A stretch of DNA of 64,000 nucleotides, from the NCBI RefSeq assembly GCF_000344615.1, contig NZ_KB467824.1:971658-1035657 (forward strand), read 5' to 3'. The DNA is from Janthinobacterium sp. CG3 (GTDB lineage: Bacteria; Pseudomonadota; Gammaproteobacteria; Burkholderiales; Burkholderiaceae_D). Below, piece after piece: positions 25,553-35,117 of the stretch. A program made the position numbers and the translations under genes. Position 1 is the stretch's first letter. Every line of letters begins with the position of its first letter. Under the pieces are notes generated by a model. It saw only the letters and a list, made by a program, of their open reading frames with translations, made no database searches and was not told the origin of the DNA.

Positions 25553-27043
25553 TCAGTGTTCAGCGGTCGATTTCGGGCCGCCCTTGGCGCGGATCGCCTT
25601 CACTTCCTCGGTCGAGACCTTGCCGCCCTTGTTGTCCCAGCTGTTCAGCACGTAGGTGATGATATTGGCCACGGCGTCGTCGTTCAGCTGGTTCATCGGC
25701 GGCATGACCGAGTCGTACTCCTTGCCGTTGACGCTGACCTTGCCGGACAGGCCGTGCAGCACCAGGCTGGCGGCGCGCTTCGGATCGGCGTTCAGATAGT
25801 CCGACTTGGCCAGCGGCGGGAACACGCCCGCCATGCCGGCGCCGTTCGACTGGTGGCACACCGAGCAGGTGCCGTTGAACAGCGACTTGCCCGCGGCCAT
25901 CTGGTCTTGCAGGGTCAGCTTGCCGCTGGCGGCGTTGGCGGTGGCGGTGGTGATCGACTTCATGTCCGGCGCGGCGCGGTCGCCCAGGTACACCGAATCG
26001 ACTTCCTTGCCGGAATAGATGGCCTTGTCCTCCTTGCCTTCCACTTTCATGATGGCCAGCGCGCCCTTGTTAAAGGCGCGGAAAATCGAATGGTCGACGA
26101 TCACATAACTGCCCGGCACGCGGGTGCGGTACTCGACGACGGCCGCGCCGCCGGCCGGAATCAGCGTGGTCTGGACGTTTTTCTGGAAGTTGCTGCCGCC
26201 CTCGTAGCGCACCTTGTCGAAGATGGCGCCGATGACGTGGAAGCTCGACACCAGGTTCGGGCCGCCGTTGCCGACGAACAGGCGCACCGATTCGTTGACT
26301 TTGGCCTTTAGGGCCTTGTCGCCGGTGAGCGCGCCCTCGGCGCCGTTGAACAGCACGTAACTAGGCCGTTCGTCGATGGCTTTGGCCATGTCGAAACCCT
26401 GCAGGCCTTTTTCGCGGTATCTGCCCTCGGTGTAGAAATCGCCCTGCATCACATAATATTCGTGGTCGACCTTCGCCAGGCCCCCCGGCGGCTCGACCAG
26501 GATCAGGCCGTACATGCCGTTGGCGATGTGCATGCCGACCGGCGCGGTGGCGCAGTGGTAGACGTAGATGCCCTCGTTGAGCGCCTTGAAGGTGAACTGC
26601 GACTGGTGGCCCGGCGCGGTGAAACTGGACGCCGCGCCGCCGCCAGGGCCGGTAACGCCGTGCAGGTCGATATTGTGCGGCATCTTGCTGCTGGGGTGGT
26701 TCTTCAGGTGGAACTCGACCGTGTCGCCCTGGCGCACGCGGATGAAGCTGCCCGGCACCGTGCCGCCGAAGGTCCAGAAGGTATAGCCGACGCCTTCGGA
26801 AATCGGCATCTCCTTCTCGATGACTTCGAGTTCGACAACGACCTTGGCCGGATACTTGCGCGTGATCGGCGGCGGTACCATTGGCGGGCTGGTGAGTATC
26901 GCCTGGATCGGCATGCCCTGCGGCGGGCCGAAGTCGCCGCCGGTCCCGGCCTTGGCGGACACGGCGGCGGCGCCGGCGCTGGCGCCGAGCAGCATGGTGC
27001 AAGCCGCAAACAGCGCGGCGATGGATTTGGGTAACAGTGTCAT
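25553..27043 (-). CDS. nirK: Copper nitrite reductase NirK with fused C-terminal cytochrome c
   Basis: A 496-residue periplasmic enzyme reducing nitrite to NO. After a signal peptide (1-26) come two cupredoxin domains (about 60-340). Type 1 copper ligands are H123, C164, H172 and M177; type 2 ligands are H128, H163 and H318; the catalytic Asp is D126 and the His H269. A cytochrome c domain follows (about 375-480), with CSVCH at 393-397 and a probable axial Met in MPPMNQL, so an electron donor is built in. It is the first gene of nirK-nirV-sco and is divergent from a hybrid histidine kinase (180 bp between starts). Confidence 0.95.
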   Translation of the reverse strand: MTLLPKSIAALFAACTMLLGASAGAAAVSAKAGTGGDFGPPQGMPIQAILTSPPMVPPPITRKYPAKVVVELEVIEKEMPISEGVGYTFWTFGGTVPGSFIRVRQGDTVEFHLKNHPSSKMPHNIDLHGVTGPGGGAASSFTAPGHQSQFTFKALNEGIYVYHCATAPVGMHIANGMYGLILVEPPGGLAKVDHEYYVMQGDFYTEGRYREKGLQGFDMAKAIDERPSYVLFNGAEGALTGDKALKAKVNESVRLFVGNGGPNLVSSFHVIGAIFDKVRYEGGSNFQKNVQTTLIPAGGAAVVEYRTRVPGSYVIVDHSIFRAFNKGALAIMKVEGKEDKAIYSGKEVDSVYLGDRAAPDMKSITTATANAASGKLTLQDQMAAGKSLFNGTCSVCHQSNGAGMAGVFPPLAKSDYLNADPKRAASLVLHGLSGKVSVNGKEYDSVMPPMNQLNDDAVANIITYVLNSWDNKGGKVSTEEVKAIRAKGGPKSTAEH

Positions 27044-27222
27044 AAATGCCCCTGGTGGTGAAAAAAACCGCTGCGAACGCCGCCGGCGCAGTGCTGGTGG
27101 CCGCCCCGCGCGGGTTGCTCGGATGGCGTTTTGCCAAACCGACCGTCGTGTTATCAGATTATGTTGTTTGTTGGAAACGCACCATTCGCCTACCGGCTTG
27201 CCGGCCCACGCAGGGTAGCTAG

Positions 27223-30200
27223 GTGCTTAGGCAGAAAGGAGTAGCGGGCGCGGCGGGGCGGCGCAAGGCGGCGCTTGCGGGGACGGTTGAACTGTCAGCC
27301 ATCTTGCCGCAGAAACAGATACACTACGGGCTATTAAGACAGTTGACCATTTTAGGGACTATTTTGCGAGTTCGTTTTCAGCACCGGCTTCCGACGATAC
27401 GCAAAAAACTGGCGGTCGTGGTACTGGTGTGCGCGTTGCCGGCGGCGGTGGGATTCGCGCTGCTCACCCATCATTTTTATGGGCGGGAATGGGCCCAAAT
27501 ACAGGCCGGCTCGCTGATCACCGCCCGCGCGCTGGTGCAAGCGGTCGACCGCGACTTGAACGCCGGCATCAGCGTGGCGTTCGCGCTCGCCGGTTCGCCC
27601 AGCCTCGACGCCAACGACCTGGGCGCCTTTTACGCGCAAGCCCGGGGCGCCTTGCGCCCGCAATTCCCCGGTTTCAACGTGGTGCTCAGCGACCGCGATG
27701 CACTGCAACTGCTCAACACCGTGCGCCCGTTCGGCGAGACCATGTCCGACCCCGGCAGCCTCGAACGCATCCGCCGCGTGTTCCAGACCGGCAAACCGGT
27801 CATTTCCGACCTGTTCATCGGCGCCGCCCTGCGCCGGCCCCTGGTCGCCGTGCACGTGCCGGTGGTGCGCAACGGCGCGGTGGTGTATTGCCTGTCGATC
27901 GCTCTGGTGCCGGAACGCCTGGGACAGGCGATCTCCGAGCAGCGCCTTGCCGCCAACCGCGTCGTCGCCATTCTCGACAGCCGCGGGGTGATCGTGGCGC
28001 GCACGCACGACCCGCAGAAGTTCGTCGGCAAAAAAGCCGCGCCCGCGCTGCTGGAGCGCTTGCGCCACGCCGGCGAGGACACCATCGAAGCGACCACGCT
28101 GGAAGGCATTCCGGTGTACTCGATGTTCAGCCGCTCGCCGACATCGGGCTGGACCGTCGTCGTCGGCGTGCCGCGCAGCGCCGTGCTGACGGGCATGCTG
28201 GCGTCGCTGGAGTGGATCGGCTGGACGGTGCTGTTGTTGTTCGCGGCCGGCTTCGGCATGGCCTGGTTCCTCGGCGGAAAAATCAGCCGCTCGGTGCGCG
28301 CGCTGTCGACCTCGGCCGCGGCGCTGGGGTCCGGCCGCCCGCTGAGCATTGAAAACTCGGTGTTCCTGGAGGCGGACCAGGCGGCGGCGACCTTGCTCAA
28401 CGTCGAGGCGGAATTGCTGCGCCACCGCAACCACCTGGAAAGCCAGATCGCCGAGCGCACCTTGCAACTGAAGGAGGCCAACGAGCAAATGCAGGCGGCG
28501 CGCGACACCGCCGAGGACAGCAACCGCAAGCTGCTCGACTCCGAACGCGAGGCAACCGACAACGAATTGCGCATACGCACGGTCGTTGAAAACGTCGGCG
28601 AAGGCATCATCACGCTTGACGAACATGGCGACATCGAGTCGTTCAACCGCGCCGCGTCGCGCATTTTCGGCTACGCGGCGCAGGAAATCATCGGCGCCAA
28701 CATCCAGCGCCTGATGCCGCCGGCGATGCGCGCCATGCACCGGGACGGCATGGCGCGCTATCTGGCCGGCGGCGCGCCGCGGGTGGTCGGGCGCGAGCGC
28801 GTCGAGTTGCCGGGCTTGCACAAGGACGGCAGCACCTTCCTGCTGGAGCTGGCCGTCAACGCCATTGAAATCCAGGGGCGCGGCCTGTTCGTCGGCATCG
28901 TGCGCGACGTTACCGAGAAAAAGCGCGCCGAACAGGACGTGCGGGTCGCCATGGAACAGGCGCAACTGGCCAACAGCGCCAAGAGCGCTTTCGTGGCGCA
29001 CATGAGCCACGAGCTGCGCACGCCGATGAACGCGGTGCTGGGCATGGCGCACCTGATGGGGACGACGCGGCTGTCGATGGAACAGCGGCGCTACCTCGAC
29101 ATGATCCGCAGCTCCGGCAATTCGCTGCTGGTGATACTCAACGACATCCTCGACTTCTCTAAAATCGAAGCGGGCAAGGTGGAACTGTCGCCGGCGCCAT
29201 TCCAGTTGAGCGAGGTGCTGCACGAGGTGGCGGCGATCATGAGCGTGAGCGCCGGCGACAGGGACCTGGAATTGGCCATCGGCGTGCAGCCGGACGTGCC
29301 CGACGCCCTGGTGGGCGACGCCATGCGCCTGCAACAAGTGCTGGTCAACCTGACCGGCAACGCCGTCAAATTCACCCACGAGGGCGAAGTGTCGGTGCTG
29401 GTGGAACTGGCCGGGCAGGGCGACGGCGGCGCCACGCTGCGCTTCATCGTGCGCGACACCGGCATCGGCATCAGCGCCGAGCAACAGGAACGCCTGTTCT
29501 CGCCCTTCACGCAGGCGGACTCGTCGACCACGCGCCGCTATGGCGGCACCGGGCTGGGCCTGACGATCTCGAAGGGCTTGATCGACTTGTTGCAGGGCAC
29601 CGTCGCCTTGCGCAGCGCGCCGGGCGAGGGCAGCGAATTTTGCGTCACGCTGCCGTTTGCGCTGGCCGCCGGCGGGGTCGCGCGCGCGCCGTCGTCCGAC
29701 CTGGGGCGCCTGCGCGTGCTGGTGGTGGACGACAACCCGACCAGCCGCGCCTATCTGGGCATGACCATCCGGGCGTGGAATTGGGACGTCGACAGCGTGG
29801 CATCGGGGCCGCAGGCGCTCGACAGCATCCGCCGGCTGCAAGCGGACGGCGCCGGCTACGACGTCGTGCTGGTCGACTGGCGCATGCCGGGCATGGACGG
29901 CGCGGCCACGATGCAGGCGATCCGCACACTGCTGCCGTCGTCGGCGATGCCGGTGGTGATCATGGCGAGCGCCTTCGGCCGCGGCAAACTGCTGCAGGAG
30001 CAGGCGACGGACGACCCGTTCGTGCTGCTGACCAAGCCCGTCACGGCCTCGAGCCTGTTCGACACCGTGCACGAAGCGCTAACGCAGCGCGGCGGCACGG
30101 CGACCGAGCGCAGGCCGACGCCGCTGATGGACAGGCGCATGGCCGCGCGCCTGCTGCTGGTGGAGGACAATCCGATCAACCAAATGGTGGCGAAAGGCAT

Positions 30201-31137
30201 TTTGGAGCACGCCGGCGCCACCGTCGACGTCGCCGACAACGGCCAGATCGCGCTGGAGCTGTTGCGCGCCAACGGGGCGGCCTACGACCTGGTGCTGATG
30301 GACGTGCAGATGCCGGTCATGGACGGCTTCAGCGCGACCCGGCTGATCCGCCAGGAACTGCGGCTGAGCGTGCCGATACTGGCGATGACGGCCGGCGTCC
30401 TGGAATACGAGCGCGAGCAGTGCATCGCGGCGGGCATGAACGATTTTATCGGCAAGCCGATCGACGTCGAACAATTGCTCGACACGATACTGCGGCATTT
30501 GCCGGACAGTTCGCCCGAGGCGCCGCCGGCGCCGATGCGCGCCGGCGTGGAACGCAGCGGCGTGTTCAACGTCGCGACGCTGCTGTCGGTATCGGAGGGC
30601 AAGCCCACGCACCTGCGCGACACCGCCGATTTGGTGCGCCGGGTTACCGACAACGGCGCCGACCGGCTGGCGCAAGTGCGCCAGGCGTGGAACGCCGGGC
30701 GGAGCGAGGACGCCGTTCGCCTGCTGCACACCATGCGCGGCGTGATCGGCACGCTGGGCGCGCAACGATTCGTGCACGTGGCCCTGGCGCTGGAGGAGGC
30801 GTTAAGCGATGGCCATGCCGAACCGGCCGCGCTGGCCGCGCTGCTGTTCAGCGTCGAGCAGGAATTCGCCGCGACGCTGAGCGCGGCGCGCGCCTGGTTG
30901 AACGAACAAGGGGTTGAAGGGCAGGCGTATGCCGCCGTGACGGCGGACGAGGCGCAACTGCAACGCTTCCGCCGCCTGTTGGCCGAGCGCGACCTGGCCG
31001 CGTGCGAGCTGTACGCGGGACTGCGGCTGGCGCTGCACGTCCGCCTGGACGCGGTGGACGCCGCCGCCCTCGACCGCGCCATGGACAGCCTCGACTTCCA
31101 GGACGCGGCAAAGCGCGTCAGCGGCATTTCCGGGTGA
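27223..31137 (+). CDS. Hybrid sensor histidine kinase (Cache-PAS-HisKA-HATPase-REC-REC-Hpt)
   Basis: A kinase of up to 1304 residues. The start is uncertain: the frame opens with GTG at 27223, but the first membrane segment (about 60-85) suggests a start nearer 27364. Order: membrane segment, extracytoplasmic Cache-like sensor, second membrane segment (about 330-355), a HAMP-like helix, PAS (about 460-560), HisKA with H596 in [11 protein letters not shown], HATPase, REC1 with D885 in [14 protein letters not shown]2 with D1027 in [11 protein letters not shown], and Hpt with H1169 in [12 protein letters not shown]. The phosphorelay is thus complete to the Hpt step. Divergent from nirK; its partner response regulator and signal are not identified. 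Confidence 0.88.
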   Translation: MLRQKGVAGAAGRRKAALAGTVELSAILPQKQIHYGLLRQLTILGTILRVRFQHRLPTIRKKLAVVVLVCALPAAVGFALLTHHFYGREWAQIQAGSLITARALVQAVDRDLNAGISVAFALAGSPSLDANDLGAFYAQARGALRPQFPGFNVVLSDRDALQLLNTVRPFGETMSDPGSLERIRRVFQTGKPVISDLFIGAALRRPLVAVHVPVVRNGAVVYCLSIALVPERLGQAISEQRLAANRVVAILDSRGVIVARTHDPQKFVGKKAAPALLERLRHAGEDTIEATTLEGIPVYSMFSRSPTSGWTVVVGVPRSAVLTGMLASLEWIGWTVLLLFAAGFGMAWFLGGKISRSVRALSTSAAALGSGRPLSIENSVFLEADQAAATLLNVEAELLRHRNHLESQIAERTLQLKEANEQMQAARDTAEDSNRKLLDSEREATDNELRIRTVVENVGEGIITLDEHGDIESFNRAASRIFGYAAQEIIGANIQRLMPPAMRAMHRDGMARYLAGGAPRVVGRERVELPGLHKDGSTFLLELAVNAIEIQGRGLFVGIVRDVTEKKRAEQDVRVAMEQAQLANSAKSAFVAHMSHELRTPMNAVLGMAHLMGTTRLSMEQRRYLDMIRSSGNSLLVILNDILDFSKIEAGKVELSPAPFQLSEVLHEVAAIMSVSAGDRDLELAIGVQPDVPDALVGDAMRLQQVLVNLTGNAVKFTHEGEVSVLVELAGQGDGGATLRFIVRDTGIGISAEQQERLFSPFTQADSSTTRRYGGTGLGLTISKGLIDLLQGTVALRSAPGEGSEFCVTLPFALAAGGVARAPSSDLGRLRVLVVDDNPTSRAYLGMTIRAWNWDVDSVASGPQALDSIRRLQADGAGYDVVLVDWRMPGMDGAATMQAIRTLLPSSAMPVVIMASAFGRGKLLQEQATDDPFVLLTKPVTASSLFDTVHEALTQRGGTATERRPTPLMDRRMAARLLLVEDNPINQMVAKGILEHAGATVDVADNGQIALELLRANGAAYDLVLMDVQMPVMDGFSATRLIRQELRLSVPILAMTAGVLEYEREQCIAAGMNDFIGKPIDVEQLLDTILRHLPDSSPEAPPAPMRAGVERSGVFNVATLLSVSEGKPTHLRDTADLVRRVTDNGADRLAQVRQAWNAGRSEDAVRLLHTMRGVIGTLGAQRFVHVALALEEALSDGHAEPAALAALLFSVEQEFAATLSAARAWLNEQGVEGQAYAAVTADEAQLQRFRRLLAERDLAACELYAGLRLALHVRLDAVDAAALDRAMDSLDFQDAAKRVSGISG

Positions 31138-31149
31138 ATGGGCATTGGT

Positions 31150-31230
31150 AGGCCGGGGTAGCGCAACGCGTAACCCGACTGGCGCCGGCGGCGGCCCGGC
31201 GTCGGATGGGGCGTTGCGCCGATCCGACCT
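31150..31230. repeat. Extragenic inverted-repeat cluster
   Basis: The gap between the kinase gene and nrdG holds two imperfect palindromes. CGGGGTAGCGCAACGCG then TAACCCGAC comes first, and GTCGGAT (31201-31207) then pairs with ATCCGAC (31222-31228) around GGGGCGTTGCGCCG. The CCGACCT ending recurs at other gene ends in this window (38040-38085, 46267-46296, 42010-42022), so it looks like a dispersed element that may also serve as a terminator. Confidence 0.5.
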
Positions 31231-31244
31231 GCGGAAATACGCGA

Positions 31245-31952
31245 CTAGCCGTTGCGGCGCAGCGTAAAGCGGGTGAACCGCGCGCCGATGCGCGCCAGCG
31301 CGGCCTGGCTCGGATAGCCCGCCGTCGCCACCGCGTTCAAGGCGCCGTCGCCGCAGCCCTGCGGCCGGAAAATCTGCAAGGCGTAATTGTCGACGCCCAT
31401 GCCGGCCAGGGTATCGGCCAGCTCCAGCACCTCCGCCTCGGCCAGCAAGCTTGGATGAATCGTCGTGCGGCACTCGTACTCGACGCCACTGGCGATGACC
31501 GCCTCGGCGCAGGCGCGCGCCTGCGCGCCGCTGTCGGCCACGCCGGTAATGCGGGCGTAGCGGTCAAACGGCGCCTTGATATCAAAGCCCACCCAATCGA
31601 CCAGCGGCAGCACCGCCGCCAACCGTTTTGGGTAAACGCAGGCCGTGTGCAAGCCAATCTTGAAGCCCAGCGCCTTCACCTCGGCGATAGCGTCGGGCAG
31701 CGCCGGGTCCATGGTCGGCTCGCCGCCGCTGAACACCACGGCGTCGACCAGGCCGACGCGGCGCGCCAGCTTGGCCAGCAGCGCCGACCAATGCAGCGCG
31801 CCCCGCGGCGGGCGCGCCTGCAAATGCGGGTTGTGGCAGTAAGCGCAGCGCCACGGGCACCCCTGCACGAAGACCACCGCGGCCAACTGGCCGGGATAGT
31901 CCGTTGCGGTGAACGCGGTCACGCCGCCCACCTTCAGCAAGCGCGCGCCCAT
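31245..31952 (-). CDS. nrdG: Anaerobic ribonucleotide reductase activating protein NrdG
   Basis: A 235-residue radical SAM protein of the NrdG2 type. The cluster motif CPWRCAYCHNP gives C32, C36 and C39, followed by GGEPTMDP and LKIGLHTACV-like (here FKIGLHTACV) SAM-binding strands. It makes the glycyl radical on the class III reductase. The start at 31952 is 1 nt after the stop of the small glycyl-radical gene, so the two are translationally coupled. It is the third gene of nrdD, small gene, nrdG. Confidence 0.9.
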   Translation of the reverse strand: MGARLLKVGGVTAFTATDYPGQLAAVVFVQGCPWRCAYCHNPHLQARPPRGALHWSALLAKLARRVGLVDAVVFSGGEPTMDPALPDAIAEVKALGFKIGLHTACVYPKRLAAVLPLVDWVGFDIKAPFDRYARITGVADSGAQARACAEAVIASGVEYECRTTIHPSLLAEAEVLELADTLAGMGVDNYALQIFRPQGCGDGALNAVATAGYPSQAALARIGARFTRFTLRRNG

Positions 31953-31953
31953 G

Positions 31954-32148
31954 CTAGCTGATCATGCCCGAACATTGCTCATCGAAGTAGGTGCGCTCGT
32001 GGAACTCGCCCTTCTTGCCGATGTTGAACGACGACAGCGGCCGGTGATACCCCATGACGCGGGTCCAGATTTCGCACGGCTGGCGCTCGGAATCGGCGAG
32101 GGTGACGCTTTGCGGCGCGATAAAAACGGGATGGCTCGGGTTGGTCAT
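31954..32148 (-). CDS. Separate glycyl-radical (NrdD C-terminal) subunit
   Basis: A 64-residue protein that reads as the missing C-terminus of class III ribonucleotide reductase. The TRVMGYHRP motif (G33) matches the glycyl-radical loop R-x-x-G-Y, and NIGKKGEFHERTYF resembles the usual tail after the radical glycine. The ATG at 32148 overlaps the nrdD stop (ATGA). An AAGGAA sits at a normal distance upstream, so it is probably translated independently instead of being a frameshift artefact. nrdG follows after 1 nt. The radical-bearing role is inferred from motif and position; how widespread the split is in related genomes I cannot say. Confidence 0.8.
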   Translation of the reverse strand: MTNPSHPVFIAPQSVTLADSERQPCEIWTRVMGYHRPLSSFNIGKKGEFHERTYFDEQCSGMIS

Positions 32149-34196
32149 GCTGTTTCCTTCTTGGTGGTTAAGGTTGGCGACGCGGCTTCGCGCCGCTTGC
32201 GGGCGATGATTTCCTCATCGCATTTCGGACAAAACTCGTGCTTGCCGCCCAGGTAGCCGTGGCGCGGGCAAATCGAAAACGTCGGCGTGACCGTGATGTA
32301 GGGCAGGCGGAAGCGGCTCAGCGCGCGCTTGACCAGCGTGCGGCAGGCGTCGGCGCTCGACAGCGGCTCGGTCATGTATAAATGCAGCACGGTGCCGCCG
32401 GTGTACTTGCGCTGCAAATCGTCCTGGCGCTCCAGCGCCTCGAACGGGTCGTCGGTGAAGCCGACCGGCAACTGCGACGAGTTGGTGTAGTACGGCATGT
32501 CCTTGGTGCCCGCCTGCAGGATGCCCGGATAGCGCTTGCGGTCCTCCTTGGCAAAACGATAGGTGGTGCCCTCGGCCGGCGTCGCCTCCAGGTTGTACAT
32601 GTGGCCGGTTTCATCCTGGAACGCCAGCATGCGCGCGCGCACATGGTCGAGCAGGCGGATCGCCAGCGCGTGGCCGAACTCGCTGGTGATGTCGTGCGCG
32701 TCGTCGGTGAAGTTGCGCACCATTTCGTTGACGCCGTTCACGCCCAAGGTCGAAAAATGGTTGCGCAGCGTGCCGAGGTAGCGCTTGGTGTACGGGAACA
32801 GGCCGTCGTCCATGTGGCGCTGGATCACCTTGCGCTTGATCTCCAGGCTGGTCTTGCCCAGGTCCAGCAGCACGTCCAGGCGCGCCAGCAGCGCCGCCTC
32901 GTCGCCCTGGCACAGGTGGCCCAGGCGGGCGCAGTTGATCGTCACCACGCCGAGCGAGCCGGTTTGCTCGGCCGAGCCGAACAGGCCGTTGCCGCGCTTG
33001 AGCAATTCGCGCAGGTCCAGTTGCAGGCGGCAGCACATCGAGCGGATCATGTTCGGCTTCAGCTCCGAGTTGATGAAGTTCTGGAAGTAGGGCAGGCCGT
33101 AGCGCGCCGTCATCTCGAACAGCAGGTCGGCGTTGGCGCTGTGCCAGTCGAAATCCTCGGTGATGTTGTAGGTCGGAATGGGGAAGGTGAACACGCGGCC
33201 CTTGGCGTCGCCGGCCATCATGATCTCGATATAGGCGCGGTTGATCATGTCCATCTCCGGGCGCAGGTCGCCGTAGGTGAACGGCATCTCGACGCCGCCG
33301 ATCAGCGGCACCTGCTCGCGCAAATCCTCCGGGCAGACCCAGTCGAAGGTCAGGTTGGTGAACGGCGTCTGCGTGCCCCAGCGCGACGGCACGTTGAGGT
33401 TGTAGATCAGTTCCTGGATGTACTGCTTGACGTCGGCGTAGCACAGGTTGTCCTTGCGGATGTAGGGCGCCATGTAGGTGTCGAAGGAACTGAAGGCCTG
33501 CGCGCCGGCCCACTCGTTTTGCAGCGTGCCGAGGAAATTGACGATCTGCCCGATGGCGCTCGACATATGCTTCGGCGGGCTCGACTCGATCTTGCCGGGC
33601 ACGCCGTTCAAACCCTCGTGCAGCAAGGTGCGCAGCGACCAGCCGGCGCAATAGCCCGACAGCATGTCGAGGTCGTGGATGTGCAGGTCGGCGTTGCGGT
33701 GGGCGGCGCCGACTTCCGGCGGATAGACGTGGTTCAGCCAGTAATTGGCGATGACCTTGCCCGAGACGTTGAGGATCAGCCCGCCCAGCGAATAACCCTG
33801 GTTGGCGTTGGCGTTGACGCGCCAGTCGAGCTGGTTCAGGTATTCGTTCATCGACGATTCGACGTCGATCTGGCTCTGGCGCTCGCGCCGCAGCGCGTGG
33901 TGCTGCTCGCGGTAGAGGATGAAGGCGCGCAGCGTCTGGCGGTAGCCGGCGTCGTACAGCACGGCTTCGACCGCGTCCTGGATCTGCTCGATCTGCGCGG
34001 TGTCGCGGCCGTGGGCGGCGACATGTTGCAACAGCACGCTGGCGCCTAGGCAAACCGCTTCGTGGATGTTGTACTCGCCGCTGGCCAGGCCGGCGCGCAG
34101 CAGCGCCGACTCGATTTTGCCGGCGTCGAAAGGCTGCAAGCTGCCGTCGCGCTTGATGATGCTGCTGAGAGTTGAAATTGCTGCTGTGGCTGACAT
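32145..34196 (-). CDS. nrdD: Class III anaerobic ribonucleoside-triphosphate reductase NrdD
   Basis: A 683-residue catalytic subunit from the ATG at 34196 (MSATAAIS); a Met seven codons earlier lacks support. An N-terminal ATP-cone (IIKRDGSLQPFDAGKIESAL) is followed by the ten-stranded barrel with NANANQGYSLGGLILNVSG, DLHIHDLDMLSGYCAGWSL, SMCCRLQLDLREL and GSLGVVTINCARLGHL. The C-terminus has the zinc motif CPRHGYLGGKHEFCPKC and then stops, lacking the usual glycyl-radical loop, which is on the next gene. It makes dNTPs without O2. Upstream are two NrdR-like boxes and an FNR/ANR-type box. Confidence 0.93.
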   Translation of the reverse strand: MSATAAISTLSSIIKRDGSLQPFDAGKIESALLRAGLASGEYNIHEAVCLGASVLLQHVAAHGRDTAQIEQIQDAVEAVLYDAGYRQTLRAFILYREQHHALRRERQSQIDVESSMNEYLNQLDWRVNANANQGYSLGGLILNVSGKVIANYWLNHVYPPEVGAAHRNADLHIHDLDMLSGYCAGWSLRTLLHEGLNGVPGKIESSPPKHMSSAIGQIVNFLGTLQNEWAGAQAFSSFDTYMAPYIRKDNLCYADVKQYIQELIYNLNVPSRWGTQTPFTNLTFDWVCPEDLREQVPLIGGVEMPFTYGDLRPEMDMINRAYIEIMMAGDAKGRVFTFPIPTYNITEDFDWHSANADLLFEMTARYGLPYFQNFINSELKPNMIRSMCCRLQLDLRELLKRGNGLFGSAEQTGSLGVVTINCARLGHLCQGDEAALLARLDVLLDLGKTSLEIKRKVIQRHMDDGLFPYTKRYLGTLRNHFSTLGVNGVNEMVRNFTDDAHDITSEFGHALAIRLLDHVRARMLAFQDETGHMYNLEATPAEGTTYRFAKEDRKRYPGILQAGTKDMPYYTNSSQLPVGFTDDPFEALERQDDLQRKYTGGTVLHLYMTEPLSSADACRTLVKRALSRFRLPYITVTPTFSICPRHGYLGGKHEFCPKCDEEIIARKRREAASPTLTTKKETA

Positions 34197-34211
34197 TGTG
34201 GCTCCGTATGA

Positions 34212-34227
34212 ACACAAGATGTGGTGT
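34212..34227 (-). promoter_or_regulatory. NrdR box 2 upstream of nrdD
   Basis: On the minus strand the 16-mer reads ACACCACATCTTGTGT, matching the NrdR consensus form acaCwAtATaTwGtgt with a near-perfect palindrome. Its centre is 34219.5, 31 bp from box 1. NrdR represses ribonucleotide reductase genes when dATP is high. Confidence 0.7.
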
Positions 34228-34242
34228 TGGGAAGCAGAATAG

Positions 34243-34258
34243 CCACTAGATGTAGTGT
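34243..34258 (-). promoter_or_regulatory. NrdR box 1 upstream of nrdD
   Basis: On the minus strand the 16-mer reads ACACTACATCTAGTGG, again an NrdR-like palindrome with CACTA and TAGTG half-sites. It is centred at 34250.5. The pair therefore stands three DNA turns apart, as expected for cooperative NrdR tetramer binding. The box covers the likely core promoter region. Confidence 0.7.
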
Positions 34259-34291
34259 GGTCAACGAAAGCGCAGCTTGTTTTTAAAATCC

Positions 34292-34305
34292 TTGACTTGG
34301 GTTAA
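34292..34305. promoter_or_regulatory. FNR/ANR-type box upstream of nrdD
   Basis: TTGACTTGGGTTAA fits the FNR-family pattern TTGAT-N4-ATCAA with one change in each half. The same half-sites (TTGAC and GTTAA) occur in the ubiU box at 49089. It is 96 bp upstream of the nrdD ATG. No good -10 sits at the class II distance, so it may act from further upstream. Confidence 0.6.
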
Positions 34306-34682
34306 TTTGACGCGCCGCTCGCGCGAATGTGGATGTTGGGAGGTTTGCTTATCTCGCAATAAGTGGTCTGCCGCCTGAGTCCCATGATGACATCAAAAAG
34401 AACCATGGAATTGTTTCGAGGAAAACTTGAGAACCACGATAATTGTTTTGGAAAAAGGCGAACATGTCAGCAGCGACCGCTTTGGGGATAGCTTCGTGCT
34501 TTCGCCGGCAGGGCCGGCGGGCCGGACAAGCGGCAAGCGCCTCGATTTGTTGGCTGTTTACTTCCGTAAGTATTGATGTGAATCTACAGTGGCCTAGGAG
34601 AGCCATGATTTACTGCGATGTTGCCCGAGACCGCCGTGCTGGAGCGGCGCCAAATTCGCAAAGCCGCCACGGGAGATAAAAC
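34306..34682. other. Gene-free stretch between nrdD control region and lipoprotein genes
   Basis: These 377 bp are less GC-rich than the surroundings. Short open frames exist on both strands, but none has a start with a ribosome site or recognisable protein. I see no clear gene or terminator here. Confidence 0.4.
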
Positions 34683-35117
34683 ATGCCCACCTGCACACTA
34701 CCCCTCTGCCTTGGCCTGCTGGCGCTCACCGGCTGCGCGGGGGTGGAAGTGCTCTCCATCCCCGACGCGGCGGCCGACGCCAGGGCCACCGGCTTCCGCT
34801 ACTACGACACCTCGCCATTCCTGCTGGTCTATACCGACACCAGAGGCGGCGTAAAGTCCGAGCTGCTCTACCTGCCGGACACGAGCAAGAAGCGCTCGAT
34901 CCGGCCGTACAACTACGCGGCTTCCAACGACAGCACTTTCCGCTTCGACAACGGTCGGCTGGTCGAGGCGAAGGCGGTCGTCAACGAGGCGGCCATTCCC
35001 GTCGGCGTGCTGGCGGCGCTGGAGAAGGCGGCGCTGGCCGGCGGCATGGCGGCCGGCCCCGGCAAGCAGATCCCGGCGCCGTATTTGTTTCGTATCGTCA
35101 AAAGGAACGGCAACTAG
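34683..35117 (+). CDS. Hypothetical lipoprotein, probably truncated by an in-frame amber stop
   Basis: A 144-residue lipoprotein with a signal ending LLALTGC. The body has FRYYDTSPFLLVYTDTRGGV and LLYLPDTSKK, which resembles the N-terminal part of the next gene product (HYFLPQPFILVTPNLDGTL and VYLPDP), so the two look paralogous. The frame stops at TAG 35115-35117, but the same frame stays open for 22 more codons (ALAGGQALDLDGRPAVIRYL) to a TAG at 35184-35186. That second stop would leave a normal 8-nt gap to the next gene. The native protein was probably longer. Function unknown. Confidence 0.65.
   Translation: MPTCTLPLCLGLLALTGCAGVEVLSIPDAAADARATGFRYYDTSPFLLVYTDTRGGVKSELLYLPDTSKKRSIRPYNYAASNDSTFRFDNGRLVEAKAVVNEAAIPVGVLAALEKAALAGGMAAGPGKQIPAPYLFRIVKRNGN

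Noticed and set aside
27160-27222. TTGGCAAAACGCCA-like symmetry upstream of nirK (minus strand, near 27125-27142) as an FNR/NnrR site
   Set aside because: The half-sites do not match TTGAT/ATCAA or the ubiU/nrdD form; no better box was found in the gap.
31245-34196. Frameshift as the reason nrdD lacks its C-terminus
   Set aside because: The small gene has its own ATG, a normal ribosome site and an N-terminal lead of about 25 residues before the radical motif, better explained as a separate gene.
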